The position numbers and the translations under genes are program-made. DNA of 57,298 nt from JABCZZ01 sp964454545. GTDB lineage: Bacteria; Pseudomonadota; Alphaproteobacteria; Rickettsiales; JABCZZ01. The notes beneath the pieces were generated by a model. That model searched no databases and was not told the DNA's origin. It saw nothing but the letters and a program-made list of their open reading frames with translations. Shown in pieces: positions 25,464-34,307 of the stretch. How positions within the stretch are numbered: the stretch's first letter is position 1; every line of letters begins with the position of its first letter. The stretch lies in assembly GCA_964454545.1 (NCBI GenBank), contig CAYVTI010000012.1:1-57298 (forward strand), in the 5' to 3' direction.

Positions 25464-25748
25464 TTGGAGAGTTTTGTTATCACTCCGCAAGATCAGGCAA
25501 GATTTATGCAAGTAGAAGCCGTAAGAAGGTTTGTTCAACAATTTTATCCAGACACTTATTCTAATATTTATATAGGAAATCAATATAACGTGCAACATCA
25601 TGAGCCTGAAGTAGAAAATGCCAATTTAGACACAATAACAACACGTGAATTAAGAGAAATTAAAACAGGATTGCAAGGGCTTGTTGATGAAAGTGGCAGT
25701 AAACACACTGCTCCAAGACGGAATAATGCACAAGAACACATCCGTTAA
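25464..25748 (+). CDS. Hypothetical protein or C-terminal part of the preceding gene
   Basis: The open frame from TTG 25464 gives 94 residues (first ATG at 25509). If the duplicated 55 bases are collapsed, this frame is open from 25231 and adds a charged helix (LEHVHLEQRKRHKEEGLESF). It would then overlap or extend the HEIAGH gene by frameshift. The protein is hydrophilic and AT-rich, with YPDTYSNIYIGNQYNVQHH in the middle and a helix after it. No family recognised. The start is uncertain. Confidence 0.35.
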   Translation: MESFVITPQDQARFMQVEAVRRFVQQFYPDTYSNIYIGNQYNVQHHEPEVENANLDTITTRELREIKTGLQGLVDESGSKHTAPRRNNAQEHIR

Positions 25749-25828
25749 TCATATATAACTTTGGAATCTCCCCAATGTAATAATTCTGTAACAAAAAGCT
25801 GCTATAGTACGGGGATAGGAGTGTGAAG

Positions 25829-26512
25829 ATGGCTGAGAAAGCTGACAAGGAACCTGTTTCGCCGGATGTTTATGCCAATAAGACGCTTTACCTTGATTAT
25901 CTGGTAAACAAGCATAAGCGCGAAGTAGATGCAGTGCTCAATCTGCCTGTTGAACAGCAGAAGGAGTTCTTTTCGCATTACGGCATCGATCCGGATAAGA
26001 TCATGGAAAAATATCCTGACCTGATTGCGCGCAATGAATATCTCAAGGAAGAGAATATCAGCAAGACAAGGACGGCGGGATTGTTAAGCGGTGGCGCTTA
26101 CGCTGCTTCGCTGCTTGCGCTGTTGCTCACGCCGATAAGGATATTTAATAATAGCACCTTGTTGAAGGGTTTTTTTGCTTTCAGCGGTTCGGTTGCTGCT
26201 GGCGTGACAGCTTACTGGGGGGCAACTACTCTCTTTACACACGGCAACAGGAAGGAAAGCCGGGCAATATCCGCTGAAGCGCGTGATGAACTCAGATATA
26301 ACCTTGCGGTTGTTTTTGAACTGGTGGAACAGGGAAGACTTGTGCCTGTGGAGAATAAGCTAGGCAACGCACCGACAAATAATGATGCCACAACGGCAAA
26401 AGAGGGAACATTCGCCTCGAAAGTATCTTCCGCCAGACCCATAGCGCCTGCTGACGGCCACGTTGCGGCGGTAACCGGTTCCGATAAGGCAGGCGCACAG
26501 CAAGCCCTTTAA
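25829..26512 (+). CDS. Hypothetical protein with central hydrophobic segment
   Basis: 227 residues, not recognised. The N-terminal ~90 residues are helical and charged (YLDYLVNKHKREVDAVLNLP). One or two membrane helices lie at ~92-140 (GLLSGGAYAASLLALLLTP and FFAFSGSVAAGVTAYWG). The C-terminal ~50 residues are disordered Ala/Ser/Pro-rich. ATG 25829 is preferred over GTG 25823 because AGGAG (25817-25821) is 7 bases before it. The layout, a membrane segment with a disordered tail, recalls the proteins at 11034 and 13744. Confidence 0.55.
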   Translation: MAEKADKEPVSPDVYANKTLYLDYLVNKHKREVDAVLNLPVEQQKEFFSHYGIDPDKIMEKYPDLIARNEYLKEENISKTRTAGLLSGGAYAASLLALLLTPIRIFNNSTLLKGFFAFSGSVAAGVTAYWGATTLFTHGNRKESRAISAEARDELRYNLAVVFELVEQGRLVPVENKLGNAPTNNDATTAKEGTFASKVSSARPIAPADGHVAAVTGSDKAGAQQAL

Positions 26513-26565
26513 AATCCCACCAACCGGCTTTTCATTTTCTTACAGGTGATATATGGTGCGGTTGC

Positions 26566-27336
26566 ATGTTGCTCGCTTCTTACAATTTAGATTCCATTCC
26601 GCATGTATCGCATGGATTTTTTACCCGCAAGGGCGGCGTGAGCACGGGGATATTCTCTTCGCTTAACTGCGGCGCGCGTTCGGTGGACAATGCAGAAAAC
26701 GTGGACAGAAACCGCAGTCTGGTGGCGGAGAAGTTAGGGACCAGCGGCGATAACCTGTTAAGCCTCTGTCAGGTGCACAGCGCAAGGGTTATTACGGTGA
26801 CCGAGAAATGGGAAACCGATACCCGTCCGGAAGGGGATGCAATGGTAACCAATGTGCCGGGTATGGCGCTTGGCATATTGACTGCGGACTGCGTGCCGGT
26901 GTTGCTGGCGGATGAAAAAAACAGGGTGATAGGTGCCGCGCATTCCGGTTGGAAAGGCGCGTTTTCAGGAATAAACCGGCAAACGGTGGATGCCATGCTT
27001 AGGCTGGGCGCACGGCGTGAATCGATTGCGGCGGCGATTGGCCCGGCGATCGCGCAACGTTCCTATGAAGTGGAGCATGCATTTTACGAAAAATTTGTCC
27101 TGCAGGCGCAGGCCAATTCCGGATATTTTATTCCCTCTGCGGTCTCCGGCCGCTGGATGTTCAATCTGAAGGCTTTTGTCCGCGACGCCCTGCGCGAAAC
27201 GGGCGTTGCCCATATAAATATGCTTGAAAATGATACGTATATCGAAGAAGATGCCTTCTTCAGCTACCGCCGCGCCACCCATCGCGGCGAGGCTGATTAT
27301 GGTCGCCAGATATCGGCGATTATGCTTAAACCTTAA
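26566..27336 (+). CDS. pgeF: Multicopper polyphenol oxidase/purine nucleosidase family protein PgeF (YfiH)
   Basis: 256 residues of the DUF152/laccase-domain family. In E. coli it clears faulty L-Ser-containing peptidoglycan precursors, and relatives act on nucleosides. The metal-binding motifs are all present: CQVHSARV, LTADCVPVLLAD and GAAHSGWKGAFSG. The opening HGFFTRKGGVS and closing YRRATHRGEADYGRQ are also typical. The next gene, ilvE, follows after 23 bases in the same direction. Confidence 0.93.
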   Translation: MLLASYNLDSIPHVSHGFFTRKGGVSTGIFSSLNCGARSVDNAENVDRNRSLVAEKLGTSGDNLLSLCQVHSARVITVTEKWETDTRPEGDAMVTNVPGMALGILTADCVPVLLADEKNRVIGAAHSGWKGAFSGINRQTVDAMLRLGARRESIAAAIGPAIAQRSYEVEHAFYEKFVLQAQANSGYFIPSAVSGRWMFNLKAFVRDALRETGVAHINMLENDTYIEEDAFFSYRRATHRGEADYGRQISAIMLKP

Positions 27337-27359
27337 GTAAAATAGCCTGAGAATGATAT

Positions 27360-28232
27360 ATGCAGCAGCCACCCTTTGACGATCGCGACGGATTTATATG
27401 GTATAACGGAAAAATGCTCCCCTGGCGTGACGCCAAGGTGCATGTGCTTAATCATGGCCTGCATTATGCCAGCTGTGTCTTTGAAGGCGAGAGGGCCTAT
27501 GACGGTAAGGTGTTCAAGCTTACGGAGCATACCGAGCGCCTGCATAAGTCCGGAAAAATCCTTGGGTTTGATATTCCCTATTCTGTGGCGGAGCTTGACA
27601 GGGTTACGAATGAAGTCATCGCCAAGAATAACGTCAAAGACGGATATGTGCGCCCCGTCGCATGGCGCGGTAGCGAGATGATGGCGGTGTCTGCCCAGAA
27701 AACCAGTATACATGTCGCTGTTGCTGCATGGAGCTGGCCGAGTTATTTCTCCACGGAGGCTAAGGAGCGCGGTCTCAGGTTGCAGTTGTCCAAATGGGCG
27801 CGCCCTGCGCCTAATATGGCGCCAACAGCAAGCAAGGCGGCAGGTCTTTATATGATTTGCACCCTGAGCAAGCACGCTGCCGAGCAGGAAGGGTATGAAG
27901 ACGCCCTCATGCTCGATTACCGCGGGCTTATCGCCGAAGCGACGGGAGCGAATATCTTTTTCGTCATGGGAGGCGAATTGCACACGCCGACGCCGGATTG
28001 CTTCCTCGACGGCATTACGCGCCGCACGATTATCGAACTGGCGAAAACGCGTGGTATAAAAGTGGTGGAACGCCATATTAAACTGGAAGAACTTTCCAAG
28101 GCGCAGGAAGTGTTCATCTGTGGAACGGCGGCTGAAGTGACGCCCATCGGCGTTATCGCCGAACATAAGTTTACGGTGGGCCCGATTACCAGGCAGCTGA
28201 TGAGCGATTACAGCGGACTGGTCAGGAAGTAG
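27360..28232 (+). CDS. ilvE: Branched-chain amino acid aminotransferase
   Basis: A fold-type IV PLP enzyme that makes Val, Leu and Ile from 2-oxo acids. 290 residues: FIWYNGKMLPWRDAKVHVLNHGLHYASCVFEGERAY at the N-terminus, PLP Lys159 in PTASKAAG, and the conserved EATGANIFFV and CGTAAEVTPIG blocks. The length fits IlvE rather than the longer eukaryote-like form. It sits 23 bases after pgeF and 2 bases before the oxygenase gene. Confidence 0.95.
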   Translation: MQQPPFDDRDGFIWYNGKMLPWRDAKVHVLNHGLHYASCVFEGERAYDGKVFKLTEHTERLHKSGKILGFDIPYSVAELDRVTNEVIAKNNVKDGYVRPVAWRGSEMMAVSAQKTSIHVAVAAWSWPSYFSTEAKERGLRLQLSKWARPAPNMAPTASKAAGLYMICTLSKHAAEQEGYEDALMLDYRGLIAEATGANIFFVMGGELHTPTPDCFLDGITRRTIIELAKTRGIKVVERHIKLEELSKAQEVFICGTAAEVTPIGVIAEHKFTVGPITRQLMSDYSGLVRK

Positions 28233-28234
28233 AT

Positions 28235-28867
28235 ATGATTGAACTGGATGTCATAAAGAATACGCCGGCTGCGCGTGAGCCGTTCCCGCACTTTGTGGCG
28301 CAAAGGGTGATCAGCAGGGAAAATATGACGGCTATCAGCAGGGATTTTCCGGCCATCACCAAGCCGGGGGTGTTCTACATATCCGACCTTGAATATGGCG
28401 ATGCCTTTCGCACGCTGATCGAGGAAATCAAGGGCAGGGAGCTTGCCAGGATTGTAGGCGAGAAGCTGGATATCGACCTTACGGGCAAGCCACTGATGAT
28501 TTCAGTGCGCGGGCAATGCCAGTTGAAGGACGGACGCATCCATAACGACTCGAGGGATAAGATAGCGACCTGTCTACTGTACCTGAACGATGAAAACTGG
28601 AATGCCGAAGGCGGGCGTCTCAGGCTCCTGCGGGACAATGAAAATATCAATAATATGATCGCCGAGGTCCCGCCCAACGGAGGCAATATGATCGCCTTCA
28701 AGCGGATGGAAAACTCCTGGCATGGCCATGAGAAATATGAGGGCCAGCGGCGTTCCATCATGTTCAACTGGCTGAGTTCGAATTTCGCCCTTGCCAAGAA
28801 TGTGGGCCGCCATAAGCTTTCGGCTGCTTTCAAGCGTGCTGGATTTGCAGTGAAATCAGAGTATTAG
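28235..28867 (+). CDS. 2-oxoglutarate/Fe(II)-dependent oxygenase
   Basis: 210 residues. The iron-binding facial triad is visible: His103 and Asp105 in GRIHNDSRDK, a distal His in NSWHGH (163 or 165), and the 2OG-binding Arg172 in GQRRSIMFNW. The jelly-roll blocks CLLYLNDENWNAEGGRLRL and PPNGGNMIAFKRMENSWHGH are typical of prolyl-hydroxylase-like enzymes found near polysaccharide and small-molecule genes. The substrate is unknown. The start lies 2 bases after the ilvE stop, so it is translated with ilvE. Confidence 0.85.
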   Translation: MIELDVIKNTPAAREPFPHFVAQRVISRENMTAISRDFPAITKPGVFYISDLEYGDAFRTLIEEIKGRELARIVGEKLDIDLTGKPLMISVRGQCQLKDGRIHNDSRDKIATCLLYLNDENWNAEGGRLRLLRDNENINNMIAEVPPNGGNMIAFKRMENSWHGHEKYEGQRRSIMFNWLSSNFALAKNVGRHKLSAAFKRAGFAVKSEY

Positions 28868-28975
28868 ATTCCCCGTTCCCATTGCTGTTTTTTCTGGTAT
28901 ACTGGAAAGGATTCGTTTGTAAGTATTTTGCTATGCAATATGATTATGTTGCATTGCAAAAAATAGGATAGCCTG

Positions 28976-31261
28976 ATGCCGCGCATTACACCAAAAGTAA
29001 CAGAGGATTCATCTTCGCCGCTTGTGTTGCTGAGGCAGATACGCGATGTCATGGCGTCGCCCGCTTCCGCACAGGATCGTCTCGATGCCATCGTGCGCGT
29101 TATCGCAAGCGAAATGGGATGCGACGTATGCTCGGTTTATCTCCTGCGCGCAGGAGATGTACTGGAATTATTCGCCAACATCGGCCTTAATCCTTCCTCC
29201 GTGCATTTAACCCGCCTTCAGATAGGCGAGGGTCTGGTGGGGGATATTGCCGCCACGGCTGTAACGATTAACCTTGCGGATGCGCAGCACCATCCGAAAT
29301 TCGTATACCGTCCTGAGACCGGGGAGGAAAAATATAACGCTTTCGTCGGCGTGCCTGTTCTGCAGAGCGGCAAAGTGGTGGGCGTTCTTGTAGTGCAGGA
29401 CAAGCAGGAAAAAACCTTCTCCGGCGATCAGGTGGAGGTGCTGCAGACGGTGGCGATGGTGCTCGCCGAGCTTAACCAGTCCGGTAAGCTGGTGAGCCGC
29501 AGGGAACTCCGGGAAGGCAGCAGCACGACTTTATATTCACAGCATTTCCTGGGGCTCAAGTTTGCCCCCGGCCTTGCGCGGGGCATTGCCGTGCTGCACA
29601 GGAAACGCATTGAAGTGAAGATGGCGCTTTCTGAAGATCCGGCTAAGGAACTGCAGAGATTGCAGGTGGCGCTGAACGGCCTGCAGGACTCGATTGATAA
29701 ACTCATACATCAGGCGGGATTTGAGGAAGGCGGTGAGCAGCGCGACATCATGGAGACCTACCGCATGCTTGCGCACGACAAAGGATGGATAAGCCAGCTG
29801 GTTGAAGCCATCAATGCAGGCCTTACCGCCGAATCGGCGGTAAGCAAGGCCCGGGACGACATGACCACGCGCATGAGCAAGGTCTCGAGCGAATATATAC
29901 GCGAGCGCCTGCATGATGTGGAGGATGTGTCAAACCGCCTGCTGGAGCAGCTTTCCGGAGAGAAGGGATCGTATAGCCAGTCCTATCTGCCCGCCCGGTT
30001 TATCCTGGTGGCGCGCACGCTCGGTCCTGGCGAGCTTCTGGAGTACGGCCGCAAGCAGCTGAAGGGGATTATACTGGAAGACGGATCGGCGACCTCCCAT
30101 ATCGTCATCATTGCCCGTGCCATGGAAATTCCGGTAGTGGGGAAAGTCGCAGGCGCTTATACCGCCATACAGACCGGCGATCCGGTGATCATTGACGGTG
30201 ATAACGGAGAGGTGTACCTGCGTCCGAGCGATGATATTGAACGCACGGTGGCGGAGCATATCCGCTTTAACCAGATGCGCACGCAGGCTTATGCGGCGCA
30301 GCAGAATCTGCCGCCGATGTCCCTGGACGGCGTGCGTGTTTCCCTCAATATAAATGCCGGTCTCTTTGTCGACATGAAACATCTTCAGGCGGACGATGTG
30401 GACGGGGTTGGTCTTTACCGGACCGAGCTTCCGTACCTGATTGCGCCTTCGATGCCGGACGTGAAATCGCAGGCGCGCGTCTATGCGAAAATACTGCGCC
30501 AGGCAGGCGATAAGAAAGTGATTTTCCGTACCTTCGACATTGGCGGTGACAAACAGCTGCCCTATTTCCCGATTGACGGGGAAGACAATCCCGCGCTCGG
30601 CTGGCGCGCGACTCGCATCGGGCTTGACCGCCCCGCCATCCTGCGCCGCCAGTTCCGCGCCCTGATACATGCGTCGGTCGGCAAACAGCTATATATCATG
30701 CTGCCGTTCATTACCCAGGTGCATGAGATTGACGAGGCGCGCAAGCTTATCAATCTTGAGCTGGATCGCGCTAAAGGGGAAGGAATACCCCCGCCGAAGA
30801 AGGTAAAGATGGGCACCATGATTGAAGTGCCCGCGATCCTGTGGCAACTGCCCGCACTGATGAAACGGGTGGATTTTATTTCCATAGGCAGCAATGACCT
30901 GCTGCAGTTCATATTCGCCTGTGACCGTGGCAGCCAGCGTGTTTCCGACCGTTATGATTCTCTGGCGCCAGAAGTGTTGTGTATCATGCGCGGTATCATA
31001 GATGAGTGCAATAAGTCGGGAGTTGAAGCGGGTTTCTGTGGGGAGATGGCCAGCAAACCACTTGAGGCGATGGCGCTTGTCGGGCTTGGCCTGCGCTCGA
31101 TCTCCATGCCGCCTTCCGCTATCGGGCCGGTGAAGGCCATGCTGCGCAGCCTCAATGTTTCCGAGCTCTCCAAGTACCTGAACATCCTATGCGAATCTTC
31201 CGAGCAGAGTGTCAGGAGACCGCTGGAAGAATATGCCCGCGATCACAATGTGGTGATATAG
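28976..31261 (+). CDS. ptsP: Phosphoenolpyruvate-protein phosphotransferase PtsP (EI-Ntr)
   Basis: First enzyme of the nitrogen PTS, moving phosphate from PEP to NPr. 761 residues: an N-terminal GAF domain (about 15-165, CDVCSVYLLRAGDVLEL), then the EI N-domain. The phospho-His domain has TSHIVIIARA (His375). The PEP-binding barrel has TFDIGGDKQLPYF, GSNDLLQFIFACDRG and GFCGEMASKP. NPr and EIIA-Ntr are not in the window. Upstream DNA (28868-28975) is AT-rich and may hold its promoter. A purine-rich hairpin element follows the stop directly. Confidence 0.96.
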   Translation: MPRITPKVTEDSSSPLVLLRQIRDVMASPASAQDRLDAIVRVIASEMGCDVCSVYLLRAGDVLELFANIGLNPSSVHLTRLQIGEGLVGDIAATAVTINLADAQHHPKFVYRPETGEEKYNAFVGVPVLQSGKVVGVLVVQDKQEKTFSGDQVEVLQTVAMVLAELNQSGKLVSRRELREGSSTTLYSQHFLGLKFAPGLARGIAVLHRKRIEVKMALSEDPAKELQRLQVALNGLQDSIDKLIHQAGFEEGGEQRDIMETYRMLAHDKGWISQLVEAINAGLTAESAVSKARDDMTTRMSKVSSEYIRERLHDVEDVSNRLLEQLSGEKGSYSQSYLPARFILVARTLGPGELLEYGRKQLKGIILEDGSATSHIVIIARAMEIPVVGKVAGAYTAIQTGDPVIIDGDNGEVYLRPSDDIERTVAEHIRFNQMRTQAYAAQQNLPPMSLDGVRVSLNINAGLFVDMKHLQADDVDGVGLYRTELPYLIAPSMPDVKSQARVYAKILRQAGDKKVIFRTFDIGGDKQLPYFPIDGEDNPALGWRATRIGLDRPAILRRQFRALIHASVGKQLYIMLPFITQVHEIDEARKLINLELDRAKGEGIPPPKKVKMGTMIEVPAILWQLPALMKRVDFISIGSNDLLQFIFACDRGSQRVSDRYDSLAPEVLCIMRGIIDECNKSGVEAGFCGEMASKPLEAMALVGLGLRSISMPPSAIGPVKAMLRSLNVSELSKYLNILCESSEQSVRRPLEEYARDHNVVI

Positions 31262-31337
31262 GGAGTCAGGAATACGGGAAGTCAAGAAAAGTTCCTTTGC
31301 TTCCCATCTCCCATCTTCCCGGCTTCTCTTCTTTCTC
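31261..31337. repeat. Purine-rich/pyrimidine-rich hairpin element (copy 2)
   Basis: It begins GGGAGTCAGGAATACGGGAA, runs into AGTCAAGAAAAG, and is followed by a pyrimidine-rich arm with CTTCCC and TCTTCCCGGCTTCTC. GGGAAG-(18)-CTTCCC gives the core stem. It shares the AGTCAGGAA and AAGTCAAGAA units with the element at 7042. It lies right after ptsP and may act in transcript ending. Confidence 0.4.
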
Positions 31338-31384
31338 CGGATTTTTTTCTGGATTAACCCCTGCAACCGATGTTAATTCAATGC

Positions 31385-32011
31385 ATGAGAATCATCGATT
31401 ACGTTGACTTGGGAAAGTACCTGCGCGATGTCCGCGAGAGCCAGAACATTGCGGTAGAACAGGCTGGGCTTGCCCTGCATATACGCCCGAAATACCTTTA
31501 CGATCTGGAATCCGGGAACCTTGAAGGCATGCCGGGCAGGGCATACCTGCGTGGCTATATCAAGAACTATGCGGAATACCTACGGCTTGATTCCCGCGAG
31601 GTGCTTGCGGAATATGACAAGCTGTTTGACAGCAACGCGCAGCGTTTCTTTGTGCCTGACGTTTCCATCAGTCAGAACATGCCCTCCCGCAATATCCTGT
31701 GGTTATGTTGTATCGGCCTTCTCCTCCTTTATGCCTACTCGTACTTTGCCATTTACGATCATGTGAGAGTGGAAAACACCATAACGGAAATGCCCGAAGA
31801 GACTGCGCCGGTTAAAATGAGCGATGACTGGGATAAGTGCCTTAACCAGGATGACGTGGCATGCTTTATCGATTTAAGCGGAAAGAGCGTGGTTCCTCCT
31901 GTGGTTTCGCCGTTCATGCCGGAAGTAGAGTTGCCGGAGGCCGCGCCTGAAGAAACGCCTGATAAGGATTCCGGAAGCAAGACGGATGAAGACAATGACG
32001 AGAATGATTAA
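31385..32011 (+). CDS. RodZ-like helix-turn-helix membrane protein
   Basis: About 208 residues from ATG 31385 (31370 is an alternative start; neither has a good ribosome binding site). Residues ~1-75 form an HTH_25-type domain (LGKYLRDVRESQNIAVEQAG and RGYIKNYAEYLRLDS), as in RodZ. A single membrane helix follows (LWLCCIGLLLLYAYSYFAIY). The remainder is an acidic, Pro/Glu/Asp-rich segment with one CLNQDDVACF pair. It lacks the C-terminal beta domain of E. coli RodZ. It overlaps the next gene by 26 bases, so it belongs to the operon through phhB. Confidence 0.75.
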   Translation: MRIIDYVDLGKYLRDVRESQNIAVEQAGLALHIRPKYLYDLESGNLEGMPGRAYLRGYIKNYAEYLRLDSREVLAEYDKLFDSNAQRFFVPDVSISQNMPSRNILWLCCIGLLLLYAYSYFAIYDHVRVENTITEMPEETAPVKMSDDWDKCLNQDDVACFIDLSGKSVVPPVVSPFMPEVELPEAAPEETPDKDSGSKTDEDNDEND

Positions 32012-32426
32012 GCTACGACCGTTCCTTAACCTCCTAGCCTGCTTGATTATATTTATAGCCTTGCCTATAGTGTCTTCTGCTGGTACTGAGCAGAAGAATG
32101 TGCTTAAGATATTTTTCCGGTCCGATTGTCCGCCATGTCTGCAAGAGATAAAGATTGTTCCCGAGATAGCAAAAGAACACCAAGAACTGCATATTGAAAT
32201 TATTTCGCTTGATGGAGTATTACATGATCCGCATGTTCCGGAAAAGTTTCCGTCCAATGTCCATTTGTACGCTGCCGCAAACGGGGAACATGAGATGACA
32301 GGTTTTGGCAACAGGAATTTTGCTCTGCCGTTCAGCGTCTTCATCAGTGGAGACGGAAAAATATGCCGAAGGCATTACGGAATTCTAGGAACGGAACGGG
32401 TAACACGATGGCTTAAGCTATGTTGA
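31986..32426 (+). CDS. Secreted thioredoxin-fold protein with CPPC motif
   Basis: 146 residues: a signal peptide (LRPFLNLLACLIIFIALPIV), then a short thioredoxin-like fold with FFRSDCPPCLQEIKIVPEIA, a late segment LPFSVFISGDGKICRRHYG, and two further Cys at the end (ICRR, KLC). ATGs at 31995 and 32004 are alternative starts; the N-terminus is uncertain by six residues. The gene overlaps both neighbours, which suggests coupled translation with the ABC transporter. The role may be to reduce or load a partner of that transporter; inferred. Confidence 0.7.
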   Translation: MKTMTRMIKLRPFLNLLACLIIFIALPIVSSAGTEQKNVLKIFFRSDCPPCLQEIKIVPEIAKEHQELHIEIISLDGVLHDPHVPEKFPSNVHLYAAANGEHEMTGFGNRNFALPFSVFISGDGKICRRHYGILGTERVTRWLKLC

Positions 32427-33055
32427 GCGTTGAAAATATAGTCGTAGGATATGGCGGGACCCCGGTTATAAGCCTGGATAAGCTTGTGTTGCCGGAACGG
32501 GGGCAGTGCCTGATAACGGGTTCCTCAGGGGGAGGTAAGACCACTATCTTATACGCAGTCGCAGGGCTTACCCCGATATATAGCGGCAGGATTATGATTA
32601 ATGGCATCGATATAACCAGGTTAAGGGAAGCCGAGATGGATCGCTTCCGTGGCCTCCATATCGGTATCATTTTCCAGACATTGCATCTCATGCGCTCGCT
32701 TACGGTCATGGAGAACCTGCTGCTCGCCTCCTATGCGCTCCATGTGCCGCCTGAGCCGGAAGTGATTGAAAAAGTGCTCCGCCGTCTCGATATTTATGAA
32801 AAGAGGGATGCGTTTCCGTACAACCTGAGCCAGGGGCAGGCGCAGCGCGTAGGCATTGCGCGGGCAGTCCTGCATAGCCCGAAGCTGATTATCGCTGACG
32901 AGCCGACTTCGAGCGTGGATGATAAAAACTGCGAGGCAGTGATCACGCTTATCAAGGAAGTGGCGGAGGAAACCGGGGCGGCGCTGCTGATTGCGACGCA
33001 TGACAACCGCGTAAAGAGCCATTTCTCCAACATTGTGCATTTCGAGAAGGGATGA
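32420..33055 (+). CDS. ABC transporter ATP-binding protein (LolD/MacB type)
   Basis: 211 residues: Walker A GSSGGGKTTI, Q-loop FQTLHLM, signature LSQGQAQRVGIARAVLHSP (an LSxGQ variant), Walker B LIIADEPTSSVD and H-loop ATHD. It fits the small soluble ATPases that pair with FtsX-type permeases and power extraction or mechanotransmission rather than classical import. Its stop overlaps the permease start (ATGA). It works with the gene at 33058. Confidence 0.93.
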   Translation: MLSVENIVVGYGGTPVISLDKLVLPERGQCLITGSSGGGKTTILYAVAGLTPIYSGRIMINGIDITRLREAEMDRFRGLHIGIIFQTLHLMRSLTVMENLLLASYALHVPPEPEVIEKVLRRLDIYEKRDAFPYNLSQGQAQRVGIARAVLHSPKLIIADEPTSSVDDKNCEAVITLIKEVAEETGAALLIATHDNRVKSHFSNIVHFEKG

Positions 33056-33057
33056 CA

Positions 33058-34305
33058 ATGAATATATTTAAGTTAAGTGCTGCCAGCCTCCGCTACAATC
33101 AGGTGAGCAACATATTCAACATACTGATATTGGCGTTTGGTATCGCGATTATCATTACGCTTATCCAGGTGAGCGATCAAATCGAACGGCGCTTTGAGAA
33201 GGATCTGGCGGGTATCGATCTGGTGGTGGGCGCCAAGGGAAGTCCGATACAGCTTATTCTTTCCAGTGTGTTCCACATTGATATCCCGAATGGGAATATC
33301 CTCCTGTCGGATGCGAGAAAGTTGGAAAAGAATCCTTTTGTGAAGTCCTATATTCCTCTGGCGCTTGGCGATAATTACCAGGGATTCCGGATTGTCGGCA
33401 CCACGCCGGATTATCCCCGCCATTATGGCGCAGCCCTTGCCTCCGGCAATTACTGGAAGAAGGAAATGCAGGCGGTGTTGGGTAGCGAAGTGGCCCGCAG
33501 GAGCGAACTGCAGGTAGGCCAGAAGTTCTATGGCGCGCATGGCCTGACCGAAGGCGGCGAGGAGCACAAGGAATTTCCCTATCAGGTGACCGGTATATTG
33601 ACCCCGACCGGGACCGTTATCGATCGGCTGGTTTTTACGGATGTCGGCAGTGTATGGTATATCCATGAACACCACCATGACGGCGACAAGGGCGAAGATG
33701 ATGAGAAAGACGGTAAGAATAGCAAAGGCAAAAAAAGCGGCGAAAAAGACAAGGACGAGAAGGAAATCACTTCTTTACTCATAACTTATACGTCGCCGCT
33801 GGCCGTTGCTTCGTTACCGCGCCTCATTAATAAGACCAGTTCAATGCAGGCTGCAAGCCCGGCGTTTGAAATGGCGCGGCTGATAAAAATGCTAGGGGTC
33901 GGCGGCGATGCGATTCAGATGTTCGGCGCTGCCTTGATTGTTATTGCGGCGGCAGGATTCTTTATCACCCTTTTTAACGCTGTAAGCGACAGAAAATATG
34001 ACATTGCGCTCCTGCGCGTGTTGGGCGCGACCCGTGGAAAGGTATTCGCCTTCGTGCTGGCGGAAGGGATGACGCTGGGGATTACCGGCACGCTGTTTGG
34101 CATTGTGTTCGGGCATGTATTTTCCTATGCTGTCCAGCATTGGATCGAGACGACAAAGCACCTCTCGCTTGGTGGCACCGGGTTCCACTCGTATGAATTA
34201 TGGTGCGGGATCATCGCCGTTGCCGTCAGTGTCATCGCCTCCGTCATTCCAGCGGCGATGGCGTACCGGGTCAATGTGGCCAAGGTATTGTCTAAAGGAG
34301 CATGA
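33058..34305 (+). CDS. FtsX/MacB-type ABC permease with His/acidic-rich loop
   Basis: About 415 residues: one N-terminal membrane helix, a large periplasmic MacB-PCD-like domain, then three C-terminal helices with the FtsX domain (FNAVSDRKYDIALLRVLGAT is the coupling region). Between ~203 and 240 lies an unusual run with HEHHH followed by alternating Asp/Glu/Lys/Gly, which could bind metal. ATG 33058 is preferred over 33052 because GAGAAGG lies 7 bases before it. It forms a transporter with the preceding ATPase and overlaps the DUF3299 gene region by an ATGA. Confidence 0.88.
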   Translation: MNIFKLSAASLRYNQVSNIFNILILAFGIAIIITLIQVSDQIERRFEKDLAGIDLVVGAKGSPIQLILSSVFHIDIPNGNILLSDARKLEKNPFVKSYIPLALGDNYQGFRIVGTTPDYPRHYGAALASGNYWKKEMQAVLGSEVARRSELQVGQKFYGAHGLTEGGEEHKEFPYQVTGILTPTGTVIDRLVFTDVGSVWYIHEHHHDGDKGEDDEKDGKNSKGKKSGEKDKDEKEITSLLITYTSPLAVASLPRLINKTSSMQAASPAFEMARLIKMLGVGGDAIQMFGAALIVIAAAGFFITLFNAVSDRKYDIALLRVLGATRGKVFAFVLAEGMTLGITGTLFGIVFGHVFSYAVQHWIETTKHLSLGGTGFHSYELWCGIIAVAVSVIASVIPAAMAYRVNVAKVLSKGA

Positions 34306-34307
34306 GG

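Noticed and set aside
25272..25601. Frames reading through the 100-N gap
   Set aside because: They contain unknown residues and exist only because N was translated.
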